A stretch of 64,000 nucleotides of DNA from Paramarasmius palmivorus (GCA_037176845.1 JAYKXP010000125.1:62001-126000); one strand, 5' to 3'. Numbered from the stretch's first letter, positions 24,788 to 36,288 are shown. Notes: generated by a model from the sequence alone, not told the origin. Translations and numbers: made by a program.

Positions 24788-26388
24788 TCACACAGTCATA
24801 GACGTTTCCTTCAGATTGTCCACCGGTTCGCAACCCAACTGAACAATCTGCACGTCGCCACCAGAGTTCCTGCCAGCCGAGAGGACCTGCGGCACCTGAG
24901 ATTGGGTTGTACTGTTTCCTCCAAGCCACCGTGACCGCTGTGCTGGCAGAGTGGAGAAACGAATATCGGAGAGCGTTTCCTGCATGGTTTCGACGTTCAT
25001 CCCAAGTTTTGCTCGAACCATGATTAAAGTCGGGGCGATTCCCTGTCGTATCGAGTTAGAACTTCAATGAATGATTTGAATGCTTTCCTTACAGCGCTGA
25101 GAGCAACCAAGGGAAAGGGGTCAAAAGCAATCTTTTGGGTAGTTATGGCGTTCACAACGATCAGATTCACTAAGCTCATGAGTGGATAAAGTATTCCAGA
25201 CTCGGATCTAGAAACGGGGTGAGTGTGCAAGCTACCAGTCCAAGAAGTAGCTCAACTTACATGCATCGGGAAATGGACTGAATGAGTTTATCGTTCGTGT
25301 AGATACGGTGAGCACGGACCTGCCGATGGATCCACCAGATACGTCCAGCTGGATGTAGCGGATGTTGAATGGCGAACCGTCACGGCAAATACTGTAGGGA
25401 CGCATACCAGTTAGCAGGGTGATGATAAGATTGTGACCAGCATTGCCGGCAATGTATGCTGTATTGGCATTATCTGCGAACACCATCAGACTTGCAACAG
25501 CTGGATTGTGTATAGCGAGAGCGTTTGTCGTCACTGAAAACAGGATAGAAGTGACGAGGCCCAAAGCTTCGATTTGGTCCATATTATTACCAACGCGAAA
25601 ACTGAGAGAGGGCATGCGCACCATTCATGATGACTGATACCACGATTAAAAGAATAGCAACTGCTCCATTGGAACCCCAGATGCGATAGCATCGATGAAT
25701 CTGTAAGTCGAACAGGACAGGTTACTAGTGGTAATAACTCAAATACGCGAGATGTACGAACAAGCATCCACTCCGCGGCGATACTGGTATCCAAACCATT
25801 AATTGACAAAGACATGTAATGCGCTGACAAGGAGAGCTTACTTGAGAAAAGCAGCGATAAAATTTTCAGTCGCACCAAATGGCAAAGAGTCAGTGCTTGA
25901 GAAAGTTGGCGCAAACGATCATCGGAAACCTACTAGCCAGATCTTCTCCCGAAATCCTCCATATTCTGATATCGTTCAAACATGTCGTTATCCTCATTCT
26001 TGACGACATTGAAGCGAATGAGCGAAGCACGGCTCATATAAACAGTGAAGTTGACCACAAAGATAGACGATAAGACAATCAAAACCACAGTGAGGACGGG
26101 GTAAAGATTGCTATTTTCCCCAATGCGATTTCTACGACGAATCATACAGATGTACGTCCCAAAGAGAAGTACATAAATACCTAGGGAGAAGGTCCGATCG
26201 TGTTTGTAGGGGATAGATGTTGACTGAGACGTACCATAGACGAAATACATGGCCTGCGAAATGAAATATCACTTTAGTCGAGCGACGGCGCATACTGACG
26301 ACGATGCTACCGACAATGTAGATATGGGAGCAATGATGGTCTGCTCGACCGTAAGAAAAGGGACATAACTAGGAGGTGTGGACGACAT
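24788..26388 (-). CDS. Multi-pass (about seven-helix) membrane protein, basidiomycete family of unknown function
   Basis: Starts at ATG 26388 (MSSTPPSYVPFLTVEQTII) and uses at least eight short exons. Exons checked by homology and frame read APISTLSAMYFVYGIYVLLF, VLTVVLIVLSSIFVVNFTVY, IHRCYRIWGSNGAVAILLIV, NLIITLLT|AGRIWWIHRQ, ESGILYPLMSLVNLIVVNAI and GIAPTLIMVRAKLG, then a hydrophilic tail ending at 24788. This order (VEQTIIAP start, YRCYxIWG loop, AGRIWW after helix five, APTLIxxR after the last helix) is that of a large agaricomycete-specific membrane family, often described as receptor-like but without proven function. It should sit in the plasma membrane with a cytosolic C-terminus. The second and third exon edges between 25800 and 25960 are not resolved. 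Confidence 0.8.
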
Positions 26389-26880
26389 CGCTGTTAGAAC
26401 TGCAAGAAAGGGTTCAATAGTAGTTTATAATACCAGTATTGCCCTAGACCCCAGCGTCAATCTTGACAAAAGGCTGTTCATCGGAGGGAAGTATGGATCG
26501 TGCAACAGATGATGGAGATTAAGACGAGAAGAAAGGAATGAACCACAAGCGTTAGAATTGCTTTGACAGAGGCGAAGCTTGATCCATATGTCCGAGTCAT
26601 ACAGTCGGAGAATGTATAAGCCGCCATACTATATTGAAACTGCTAGTGAGCGTTAATGGATTACGTTGCTGTCAAACTCGCTTGCAGAGGACTGCAGAGG
26701 AACCTGATGAACTCACCTAGTCACTCGACTCCAACATTTCGATGTATGATACACACCATATGTACTGGTTTCTCCACAAGTGATGAGAGGGGGATTCCAC
26801 TCGATCACCCAGTTACGACCAAATCCTGATTCCAGTGACGGGATGGTTGTTAAATGATCTGCATCAGTAAGTTAACAATT
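26389..26880. other. Intergenic, promoter side of the membrane-protein gene
   Basis: About 490 bp upstream of ATG 26388. No gene seen. Confidence 0.4.
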
Positions 26881-27445
26881 TGCCTTCGGGCCTTTTCGGG
26901 CCTTTCCGGCCTTTTCGACCTTTTCGCAGGCCAACGGTCGAAAGGTCGAAAAGGCTGATGACTTGACATTCGGGATACAGTAAATGTATATACAATGACT
27001 ATTCTATGAATTCATAGGATGTATGATTAACATATTTTTTGACATAGTATGCCTGGAAAGTGTCCAAAGCGTCCGAAAAATGGAACAGCAGATTACCCGT
27101 TTCTTGATACCAGTGCCGATTCCCGCACTTGCTCAGGCTTGGCTTCTTCTTGGTTCTTTGACTTAGATGCCTCCAATTTTGTGTCCTATGTAATACTAAT
27201 CCTAGTATATCACATATCTAGTCTATATATATGAAATGATTTTTGGTCCACGGTCACGAAGCAACCTTTCGGGAGAGGTACCTAGCCTGCCGCCTGCCGC
27301 CTTTGGCACCTTTTCGGCCTTTACTAGGGTCTCCTCGGACCGAAAAAATTGGCCGACCTTTAGGTAAAGTGGGTCTAGCCTGCCACCTTTGGCCAGCGTG
27401 CCGAAAAGGTTGCCTGCGTGTCGCTGGCGTGCCGAAAAAGGGCAT
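26881..27445. mobile_element. Candidate non-autonomous element rich in CCTTTTCGG/CCGAAAAGG
   Basis: Both ends of this roughly 565-bp block carry clusters of CCTTTTCGG or its complement; the middle is AT-rich and unlike the ends. The left cluster includes an inverted pair, GCCTTTTCGACC-TTTTCG at 26909-26926 and CGAAAGGTCGAAAAGGC at 26939-26955, able to form a hairpin. The right cluster has a partial direct repeat (CTAGCCTGCC...CCTTTGGC, near 27282 and 27375) and CCGAAAAGG near 27401 and 27432. Subterminal motif clusters in opposite orientation resemble non-autonomous DNA transposons, but I find no clear target duplication and no transposase. Confidence 0.4.
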
Positions 27446-27796
27446 GATGTAAACTTACTGATGTGTGGGAACTTATGTATCCCAACAAAGGGATCGCCGC
27501 AGCGTCGTCCAATGATAATTGAATGTCTTGTAGGTACTGATTGATGCACGAAGCAATCGATAGTGTCAAAAGCAACAGCTGTCCAGTATCCCTAACGAGT
27601 AGTCTGATACGTTGAAAGGTGAATCGAAAATGAATGCGACACTGAGATATACAAAATTGGTTTTTTTTCCGAGTCCATAAGACGTCAAGGCTGGAACTAT
27701 AATCAAAGCTAGTGACATTCCTCCATGAATTGAATCTAAAGCAACGAACCTCAGTATTTGTTATTCAAAACGTAACAGAAATACGCGCCTGATGAT
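27446..27796. other. Intergenic
   Basis: About 350 bp between the repeat and the F-box relic. No gene seen. Confidence 0.4.
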
Positions 27797-29008
27797 CTAG
27801 TACAGACAGTAGGCAGGGAACAGACGTGTCAGGCTAGTAGGTTGCTCCTTCACAACGATCCGCGTCCCTTGGCTACAAATGACACGAGAGAGATTCTCCA
27901 CACAAGGAGATGTGATTTCAGACGTCGCGAGACATATTCGGTCAAGAACTCTCGCATCGGGGAACCGAGACCGCGACAAAGCCATCTTCATGTCCTCCGC
28001 GATGATAGTTAACGAGTCACCTGCCCCTATGCTGAGATACAACAGCACGGGAACCAATAACTCCATATCAGGGTGATAGGAAAGCGCTCTGAGAAGATCT
28101 CTTGCCGTGGTAAATGCTTGCCCTTCCCGCGGCTCAACAAACTCGAAGTGCGTGAGAGCCGGCGTCAACCGTGAGGTTGCCTCCAGGTCCTTGGGAGCCA
28201 TCGTAACGTCCACAAAGGATAACACCTGCAGGCGACATGCGGACCTTGACAAGAGGGACTCGAACGCAGACTGAGACCACGCAGCTCGGTCGAAATAGTA
28301 ATGGCCCGGTTCGGTGATACTGAATGAAGTAAGGTAGCTCCAGGTTATCAAAGAGTTGCTTTGTGGTCAACATCTCGCAGTAACTCGACACCTGTACCTC
28401 GAGGTGCGTAAGGTTGGGTAATTGAATAGGCCTCTCGGCACCGGGCTCTCGAGTGGTAAAGTTCAACAGTCTCGGACGTTCGAGATCTGAACACTGCGAA
28501 AACAAAGTGGCTGGACTATGATTTGTGTTCGTCATAGTGAGAAGGCGGATCTGCGAGAGCGGGAGGACAAATAAACTGTCGTATTGTGGAATAGTGAGGG
28601 ATCTTAATGCGGGGGCATACTGGAAGAGACGAATAGCAGGGCGCGGACTATGCACGGCGGCAATCCTGCGATCGAACCACGAGAGGTCAAGGACTTCGAG
28701 GTGTGTGAAGGGTTTAGGTGTTTCATGTGGGTGATTCGTGCCCAAAATCCGAATTGGTGTCTCCGTGAGAGAATGTCTCCCAGGACATCAACCGGGAGTT
28801 TATGGATGGGTGTAGACAACGGTTGGAATTTGGTTACGTGAGGCTGTAAGGCGGTCTGTGCTGTTTCCAGGCCGCGGAGTGACATCGCGATGATCCCAGA
28901 CTGCCGCGTAGCCTTGGCCACTACACCTCTGTCTTTCCCCTTCAGAGCAAGAAATCGCCCGGTGAAAGTGTGGTGGACGCTGGAGAGTAACGTGGGATGG
29001 GATGACAT
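27797..29008 (-). pseudogene. F-box/LRR gene with frame breaks
   Basis: The minus strand opens with QPLSTPIHKLPVDVLGDILS, an F-box start, near 28810. The rest of the F-box and the expected 150-200 residues after it are missing. A frame change near 28750 leads into FTHLEVLDLSWFDRR and LFQYAPALRSLTIPQYDSL, leucine-rich segments. A second frame change near 28350 is needed to enter TWSYLTSFSITEPGHYYF and LQVLSFVDVTM, which run to the stop at 27797. No intron with GT-AG ends bridges either break. Best read as a decayed F-box gene with an internal deletion and one frameshift. Confidence 0.7.
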
Positions 29009-29972
29009 TAATACCCATGACCTTTAATAAAGCTCGTCCGTGACTTTAAGGTTGGTCGATAATCAACGGAAGCAAGTACCCGGAGCTTCAAGGCCTCGCA
29101 CGCGAGCCATGGTACCGATTTGGCTTTGCTAGTGCATCCGCAGGCCAAGTCATGTTCATGAGTGCTGGATGCTGGCGTTGCCAGATACCACGAATCTAGG
29201 AGCATATCAGTGGGATATAACATTGTCTGAGTTCGTCAGACGCACAGAACCATAGCCCCACGACCGAGAGGCTGTAGCAATTATGACAACCTGAGAAGCT
29301 GTGTGATGTCAAAGCTGTCATTGAGGAATGGAACAGACTTTCGGGTTTGCTTATCCGGGAGTACATAACAATGCGCCGAAGACGTTTGGAGCCCGCAAGA
29401 ACGTTCTAGAAACGCCAATATTACTGAGAAGTCAATAATTCTGTGTACTGTAGCTCGGTTCAACGCTTGTTCATGCTGAATGATACGAAGCACTTGCCTG
29501 GCTCTCGCCTTTGAGACTAGTTTTTACCCACTCTCATCATCATCTAAATCTCGAGCGCGAGGTATTCTCCTTGCACTGAGTCCAAGCAGAAAGAGCCTCA
29601 TGTACGACGAGGTCCAGCTAGGGTTGTCATGAATCATGATGCATGATGGTTCAGAGCCAGAAATAATTTTTTATCCAAATGCCTGCCGCGGCCCAAATTC
29701 TGCACGTGCAGCTCAGCCCATCGTGCACCCCGGCGAATATCAACCCCAATCTCTCCTAGAACCAATTCCTTCCGAGTATCTTGCTTAGCGGATTGGAACG
29801 CTCATGGCAGTATCTGCAAGTACAAGAAGGACGGTCTTTGAATGTCAGTCTCCAAACTCGTCAAAATCCGGAAGTTGCTAATTTCGACCTTGCAGCTGCT
29901 CTATTTGTAGCTACTTGGGTGTTTTCACTTGATGATTCGACAGAGATATATGCTCAGCACTGAAAATTCAAG
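29009..29972. other. Upstream of the Msp1-type gene; no separate gene supported
   Basis: Holds the promoter and possibly the first exon of the Msp1-type gene. An open stretch near 29850-29900 reads EVANFDLAAALF and could be that exon, but it has no in-frame ATG. Otherwise nothing is supported. Confidence 0.4.
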
Positions 29973-31323
29973 GCAGCCGTTTATTATACCATACGAGTCA
30001 GTGGGTTAGCAAACTATCAGTTTTGGGTTCTGACGCGTTTCGTGTAGTGGGTCCTTGATTCGAGCACGGGGAAGAGCCGGGAAGTCAAGACGAAGCAGCT
30101 GGAGGCTCTGAAAAGACTGGGACATAAACTTAAGGACTTGGAGTTGGATGAATACGAAGGTGCGTGTTCTATTCATAGCTGCAACAACCTCAGCTCAAAA
30201 TGGGAGTAGCAACCATTGCCAACGAAATCATACATCCCGACGACATTTCTGTCACATTTCCCGGTGTGTTACCTCCAGTATACGGTCGCTTCGAGCCTCT
30301 AAAGCATATCCAGATATTGGCGGCCTTGATCCTATTATATCATCCCTCCGCGAGTCTGTTATCTACCCATTACTCTACCCGTCACTCTTTTCCGGGTCCT
30401 CGTCTCTCCTCGGTGCGCCGAAGGGTGTCCTATTGTATGGCCCTCCAGGATGCGGCAAAACCATGCTTGCAAAAGCACTAGCCAAGGCATCCGGGGCAAC
30501 CTTCAAGTTCATCAACATCGCTGCCTCTGTCCTTACCAACAAATGGTTTGGTGAATCCAACAAGCTGATTGCGGGTCTTTTCAGCTTGGCACGGAAAACG
30601 CAACCCAGTGTCATTTTCATCGACGAGATTGACTCTTTTCTACGGGAAAGGTCGTCTGGTGACCATGAGGCAATGTCAATGATGAAGGCTGAATTCATGA
30701 CATGCGGACACTTCGCTTCTTGCTTCTCAGGCTCTGGGACGGCCTCAAGTCCTCGAACGAGCGTATCCTCGTTTTAGGAGCTACAAACCGACCCAATGAC
30801 ATCGACTCAGCCATCTTCCGACGGCTACCTAAACGATTCGCAGTCTCATTACCAGACCACGACCAGCGGGTGAAGATCCTAAATCTAGTAGGGAAACACA
30901 CTATCTTCACCTTTCTGGTCTTACCCAAGTTTCAGATGCTAAAAGACACCTCCGTCTCACCGGACTTCCAAATAGAGTTTCTAGCTCAAATATCCGAAGG
31001 ACTTTCAAGTTCTGACCTCAAGGAACTATGTAGGAATGCTGCTATGATACCTGTGCGAGAATATATGAGGGAAAACCTGTCGAATGGAAAGGTGTTGGAT
31101 CAGGAACAGATAGAGGTACGTTAGGTCTATACCTTGTTCAAACGCATTCGCTCGAGCTTGTTTATAGGCATTCAAACCACGACCCTTTGTCATACAAGAC
31201 TTCCTAACGCAGGAAGGTGTCAGCCTCCTTGCTGAGAACGCATTTCTCGCTAGTCACAGGGCTGAAAAATCGATATTGAACGAATCACATGCCAAGGAGA
31301 TTGACGCAGAAGTAGTGGATTAG
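29973..31323 (+). CDS. Msp1/ATAD1-type AAA ATPase, 5' exon uncertain, internal 29-bp lesion
   Basis: Homologue of Msp1, the outer mitochondrial/peroxisomal AAA ATPase that pulls out mislocalised tail-anchored proteins. Exons: 29973-29996, 30048-30159, 30207-30263, 30314-30701, 30731-30887, 30936-31115 and 31168-31323. Motifs in order: end of the N-terminal helix (AAVYYTIR), linker helix [28 protein letters not shown], Walker [26 protein letters not shown], Walker B VIFIDEID, sensor [10 protein letters not shown], arginine finger RRLPKR, and [15 protein letters not shown]. Between EFMT and LWDGL lie 29 bp (30702-30730) where an intron is expected. They end in a good acceptor (CTTCTCAG) but have no GT donor and are too short to splice; reading through shifts the frame. 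The initiating ATG is not identified. Confidence 0.85.
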
Positions 31324-31839
31324 GCGGGCCAGGTTGGCTTGCATGGTACTTCATCTGCTAGACGTTTTTTAATTTACTCGATGATACTATAGAGACCCTA
31401 TATTTACCTCAATTGCATACCCTACTCACACTTTCTGTTTCATCAGTGTCACCCTTCTAATGCAAAACCAAGACTTGTTGTGATTGTCATGCTACATGCG
31501 CGATAGGTACTAAAGAAAGCTACTAGTGCACACCATGATGATTGCATTTGATGAAAAAAAGATGAAGGTATGTGTGCAATGCAAAGAGAAAACAAGATGA
31601 TCCACGATAATTAAGTATCTATCTACAAGAAAGCGACCTGAAAAAGGAATAGATGCAAAGTATGAATATCTCGCCTCATCACCGCCGTCTTCATCACACT
31701 CGTCCATATCGGTATCAACCCAAAGATCCCCATCATCGAATGTCGAATCCGGTGAACTTGGCGATGGGAACAATGATATAACCTCAGTGTCTCGCTATAC
31801 CATTCCTAATCCGGTTGCTTTTGTCCCTTTTCTTCCCCC
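31324..31839. other. Intergenic; short acidic reading frame (-)
   Basis: A minus-strand stretch near 31640-31770 reads SPSSPDSTFDDGDLWVD and is acidic. It may be the 3' exon of the uncertain gene at 31840-32307, but I cannot place the joining intron. Confidence 0.3.
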
Positions 31840-32307
31840 TCACACCGCCAAACTCGGCTGAAGCGACAAGCAGAGGATATGATGCCCATTTTGTCGACTT
31901 GGGGTCAAAAACGGATCGTCATCCCCTTCCACCACCCCATTTAGACCATTCACAATCTTTGGACTATCGCCCAATGGTTCCCGAACTGAACTCGACGAAG
32001 AGACAGATCTCGAATCATCCTCATCATCCTCTGGTTTCTTCTTCCCAGCCACACCCTTCACCTCATGCAAGTGGGCCGTCCGAGCCCAACTCTTCGCACT
32101 CTTAGGTACAGGCCCAACACCACCACCAGACCACGAAGAGGTCGTGAACAATGTTGAGCTTCCGTGTGAGTTTGCTCGATGTAGTCGGGGTCGAGATCCT
32201 CCTATTAGTGTTGTCGAAGTACCTGGCGCTAGTGGGCCGTGCACCGTTCTGTTTGCTCGGTGTTCGTAGAGAAGGTGTACGGGATCTCGATCTGCCCGGC
32301 GAAACAA
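31840..32307 (-). CDS. Possible hypothetical Ser/Pro-rich protein
   Basis: A 155-codon frame with protein-like, low-complexity sequence (SAKSWARTAHLHEVKGVAG, KKPEDDEDDSRSVSSSSS, EGDDDPFLTPSR). Upstream, another frame reads SPGRSRSRTPSLRTPSKQNG, which looks coding too and could be joined by an intron ending at the AG before SAKSW. So the true gene may run from about 32350 to 31500 in three exons. Not recognised. It may be a disordered nuclear or cell-cycle protein, but that is a guess from composition only. Confidence 0.35.
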   Translation of the reverse strand: MFRRADRDPVHLLYEHRANRTVHGPLAPGTSTTLIGGSRPRLHRANSHGSSTLFTTSSWSGGGVGPVPKSAKSWARTAHLHEVKGVAGKKKPEDDEDDSRSVSSSSSVREPLGDSPKIVNGLNGVVEGDDDPFLTPSRQNGHHILCLSLQPSLAV

Positions 32308-32544
32308 TTTTGGTCTTTTGTGGTCGTCGTTCAGAGTATAAAGGTGCGGCTTTGGAGCTTAGCGGGGCAGTTTGTACTTTGCTAAGGATGGATGGAAATA
32401 CGATTTGGACGGGTGTTTCTTCGTGTGATTGTGATGACGGAGCTGTATATACAATTCCTTTTAGAGACCAGATAATCTATGAGCGCGGAACAGCCCACCT
32501 TCTGAAGGAAGAGTTTTTGATGGTATTCTCGGAGACTTGATGTT

Positions 32545-32830
32545 AATCGTTCTCGGAGGGCTCCGGCTTCTGCTGGACGTAAACCGAGGCACCAAGGTAC
32601 ATCGTAGTTCGATACTTGAAGCTTGATGGCTGTCTCTTGGTCTCCCGCGATAGACACGAATGTCTTTCAATACTCGTACACAGCAAATTTCGCGCCTCCT
32701 TGGGCCAAATAGCCAACAGCAGTAGGGCCGAACCCGGTGAGTAATGCTGAGGCACCTCCCTTGGCGACGATTTGTCTCGTCCGCTGAGTCCTTTATAGGT
32801 TGGGTCAACTTGTATTCGTGTTTTCACAAC
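32545..32830 (-). pseudogene. Mitochondrial phosphate carrier fragment (Mir1-like)
   Basis: Read in three frames, the minus strand gives KTRIQVDPTYKG, then IVAKGGASALLTGFGPTAVG, YLAQGGAKFAVYEY, KTFVSIAGDQETAIK and KYRTTMYLGAS. This is the middle of a mitochondrial phosphate carrier (SLC25 family, proton-phosphate import). Damage is clear: a one-base shift near 32775, a TGA at 32667-32669 where the family has Trp (EYW), and another shift near 32620. The first and last third of a carrier are not found nearby. No introns are seen within the fragment. Confidence 0.8.
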
Positions 32831-33309
32831 GTCGATGGCTACAGCGCTCTACCTTTAGTCTGGGAAAGCAGTGAAGAAGCAGGTGTAACGCACGAGTCAT
32901 TCCGTCATGGCTCAGTCTACAAGGAAGTTGCAAGGAAGACAATTGAGCATGCGCCAGACTATCCGGGACAGCCAAAAAGAAACACATGCAGGATAATGCT
33001 CCTGTGGACGTAAATCAATATACGAAGCTGAGAATGGATGTAGTAAACGAGGCCAACCTGCGAGAAGGAACGACCTATTCTTTCTGCGTGAACTGGGTGG
33101 GGGATGGTGAAAGATCTTGGTCGTGGAGTAGTAGAGTCAGTAGTGCCTGGGCAGAAGTCAAGACAGGTGACTGGCTTTGACGTCACTCGCTCACATTCTA
33201 AGCACTGACCGCGATTTTATGTAGTGCATGTTATATAAATGAATCTCAGAATATACAAGGATCTTGGTAATGGTACTAGAATAATAGTAACAGTACATAT
33301 ACATACCAT
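32831..33309. other. Intergenic
   Basis: About 480 bp between the carrier fragment and the 3' end of the TPR/F-box gene. A 60-codon plus-strand frame (33000-33180) has no support. Confidence 0.4.
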
Positions 33310-35027
33310 CTACCGCTTCCAGCTGGCCTCCTTCCTCGTTGTGTACACGCAACTGAACGACTCGACTTGTTCACGGAACCAGGGAAGGAATTTCGCCTCT
33401 ATGCCAGGACAACCATCCACCCTGAGGGTGCGGATAGGATTTACTACAGGCGAGGCGGTGTCACCTTCATCCGAACGATGTTCATTGATGGGAAGCCGGG
33501 ATTTCACGAGTCGGATTAGAGGCCCTGTACTAACATCGGGACATCGGGAGACGTCGATGTGTTGCAGTGAAGGACACAAGATGATATCCGATTGGGACGA
33601 AGCTAGTGCCTCGATAACCGGATTAGAAGCGGATGCGAGGTAGTTGAGGGTAACCGACTCCAGGGCAGGGTTTGTAGAGAGTAATCTGATTAAGAGTTTG
33701 GATGAAAGCGCGCATCCTATGATAGACAACTCTTCGACCGACCGAGAGCCATTATCAAGCAGTTTTTTCAGGATTGCATCAATCGTCGCGCCTCCTTTGA
33801 TGTAGACCTTCTTCAACGAAGGTAACGTAAGGAATGTGAATGCTGTTGGTGTACAAAATGATACTTCCAATGTATGGAGATGTGGTAGCGTAAGGTCCGA
33901 CTTGGGACGATTATCGAAGGTTTCGACAATGCCTTCCAGGCACAGTACCTCCAATAGTGGATTTAATTCCAGCACGGCGTACAGGTTGTCGAGGGTATCT
34001 ATGCAAACCCTTCGCAATGTCAACGACAACAGCGAATGATACGGATTTTGGAAGGGTAGGACAGCGTATGACCTCGTGCCTTCGACAGACAGATGCTGCA
34101 CTGTGGGGCTCCAACGAGCGATGAAATGACTTCGAGACACGGTCTCCGCGGTATCTTTAATGTCCAGTGTCTTGAGGCGAGGTAAAGACCGGATATTTTC
34201 TGTCTCCTCTAGGAAACCGGCCATGTCGAGTTCCTCGATGCGTAAGATGCGTAGATGCTCCCATTGGATACCTCTCAAATGGTAGGGTTTCCAGTCGAGA
34301 TCACTTGAAAGTGCTTTGAGCAGACGAAGCTCGGTAATACGGCCTTTGGAACGCTGAATCCAATGCTCGCATTTTCGGACGGGGGATTTCTTGGACAAAA
34401 TGAGGGTCTGCCATAGTGAAGGTGTGTTGAGGGCGACATTCCGCCAGTGTCGGCTCATACGTGTCACTGTTAGGGCATTGGTAGAATCACCATCAACCAG
34501 ATATTGGAAAATCTCCGCAAGTAGTTCGATAGGAAGGGTTCCGATATGACAGGTGTATCGCCGTCGTGTCTCCCGAACCTCGTTCTCCAAAGATGTCAAG
34601 GCATCACGACCTTGTTGATCGGCGTATGAGAGCTTTGGTAGAGCTACATCAAGCACCTTCTGAGCTTCGTCGAAACGTCGAATTTGGAGGAATAGCCGTG
34701 AAGCACGCGCATAACTTTGCCACCTTGCTGGAGCAAGTCTAATGGCTCTTTTTGCGTCCATCAATGCCTCTCGAACCTTTCCCATCTTCTCATAAATCGC
34801 TGCACGGGAATCATAAACAACGTGCTGCTGATCGCCGCCGTTTTGGACAGCCTGTCAAGTACGAGTGAGCGAATAAGATGGAGAACAGGAACACCTTGTC
34901 GCACCTTGTTCATAAGTCCCAATGATTCCTCCAAACGTCCCTGTTTGATTGATACCACTGCTCTCTTGAAGTCTGTTTTCCATTCCATGGCTGTCGGCGA
35001 GTGAATGGGATCAACGAAGCGTGGCAC
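33310..35027 (-). CDS. TPR + F-box + LRR protein, Pof3/Dia2-like
   Basis: Two exons, 35027-34905 and 34851-33310, joined in phase 0, give 554 residues; a second ATG at 34988 (MEWKTDFKRAV) is an equally good start. Residues about 14-130 form TPR-type helices (EWKTDFKRAVVSIKQGRLEE, YEKMGKVREALMDAKRAIRL, ARWQSYARASRLFLQIRRFD). An F-box follows (HIGTLPIELLAEIFQYL, WRNVALNTPSLWQTLI), then regular leucine-rich repeats (LRILRIEELDMAGFLE, SVEELSIIGCALSSKLLIRL, LQHIDVSRCPDVS). This domain order is that of S. pombe Pof3 and S. cerevisiae Dia2, SCF subunits acting in replication-stress response and CMG helicase disassembly. Orthology is inferred from architecture only; the large basidiomycete F-box set makes other origins possible. 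Confidence 0.82.
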
Positions 35028-36075
35028 TGTTCACGCGCTGAACCAGGGTATACGTGACTGTCAATATTGCTGCCGAAGTTCGAACCGCTACCTTTTGCGG
35101 ATCACCTTCACGTGTCATCGGCTGTCAATACCACTAAGGCCCGCTCAACGGACCCGAAAGCGGGGAGCAAGCTCTATCGCTCACGCGCTCACGTCGTGTA
35201 TTAAGGCAATATGTAATTTACATCTGCCTCGAATCCTGTGGCTCATTAGGCCTGGGCCTGTGTCATGGAGAGCACCCAGGCATTGTTCTCGCTTCCACTC
35301 CGAAACCATGCTCCCTCTTTTTCCTGTTCTGCGAGCATCTCCTTCCTCTACCTTGTCGGGAAGACCTTCCTCATCCTCAGCTGGTTGCTGCCCTCGATAG
35401 CAAACGCCCACATACATCCAAACCCATACCCTTACCCACAACACTTGTCGCCCGAGTATTGGGAGTTAGGTTGCGAATATGCTGTGTAGCATCGGCGCTT
35501 GGTTGAGATGGAGGTCACAGAGATCAAGAGGGAACAAACATAGCTAGTCTGGCATGGAGAATCTGCTCATGACAAAGCCAAGTTTGCGGTTGAGGTATGT
35601 TCTCGACCCTTTCGTACTGATCAAATAGCTTGTTCTCTGGGTCCGCTTCTACCATGTTTCAAGAAGGATTTGAGATTCGAGGATGGTATTCAGCGTGGGT
35701 CCTTCTGGCCTGCGCATTTTTTCTTACTTTTGAAATTGAATCGCCAACGAAGTTGTTGTTGCCGTCTCTCTCCCTTCCTTTCCTTCCCCATCGTCGTCCA
35801 CTCTTCCTTTCTTATGCTGGATGTTTGGTTGGGGTAGGTCTGCAAGCGAGTCGCCTTTCTAAATCATTCCCCCTCTCTTCCCTTAATTTTCTGGCTGGTG
35901 ATCCGTTTCGATGTGAGCCAACCAGTGTTTTGCCCTTACCATCCTTCCTTACTTTCTTTTGCGACAACTCACGATTTCTGCAGATATATATATTCTGGCC
36001 TTCGTCTTTGCGGCCTATTGTGCACATGATATGGCAAATAGGAATTAAATTGAAATCGCCGCTCGCTCCAAAAGC
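35028..36075. other. Intergenic with a polypyrimidine tract
   Basis: Contains long C/T runs on the plus strand near 35770-35820. Open frames here follow that composition and show no domain. No gene is supported. Confidence 0.45.
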
Positions 36076-36288
36076 CTATTCGTCATCCTCACTGTCTGCT
36101 AGAACAATTACGGCACTTGTATCTTTCACTGGAATGACTCGAGGCTCGTCCTCGTCTTCTGTGATATCAAGGATTTCGGTAATGTGAAAGTCCTTTAGCG
36201 TCTTTGGTTGGGCTCTCTGGGCGGCACTTTCCCGAGAGACTTTGGATTTGAAGCCTGATGGAGGGAACCTGGAAAGATTATCGTCCAT
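36076..36288 (-). CDS. Small acidic protein with two SUMO-interaction-like motifs
   Basis: A 70-codon frame from ATG 36288 to stop 36076. The first half is basic (FKSKVSRESAAQRAQPKTLK); the second half has two hydrophobic cores followed by acid runs: ILDITEDEDE and VIVLADSEDDE, the latter at the extreme C-terminus. This is the pattern of SUMO-interacting motifs. The leader upstream of the ATG is rich in CACC/CAAG words as in a 5' UTR. Not recognised as a family. It could also be the last exon of a longer gene, although I see no suitable upstream exon. Confidence 0.5.
   Translation of the reverse strand: MDDNLSRFPPSGFKSKVSRESAAQRAQPKTLKDFHITEILDITEDEDEPRVIPVKDTSAVIVLADSEDDE

Noticed and set aside
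26909..26955. Hairpin considered as a transcription terminator
   Set aside because: Intrinsic terminators are not used by pol II and no gene ends here; better seen as part of the repeat block.
35630..36187. 185-codon plus-strand frame rich in Leu, Ser and Phe
   Set aside because: Follows a polypyrimidine tract and overlaps the better supported minus-strand acidic frame at its end; looks like a composition artefact.
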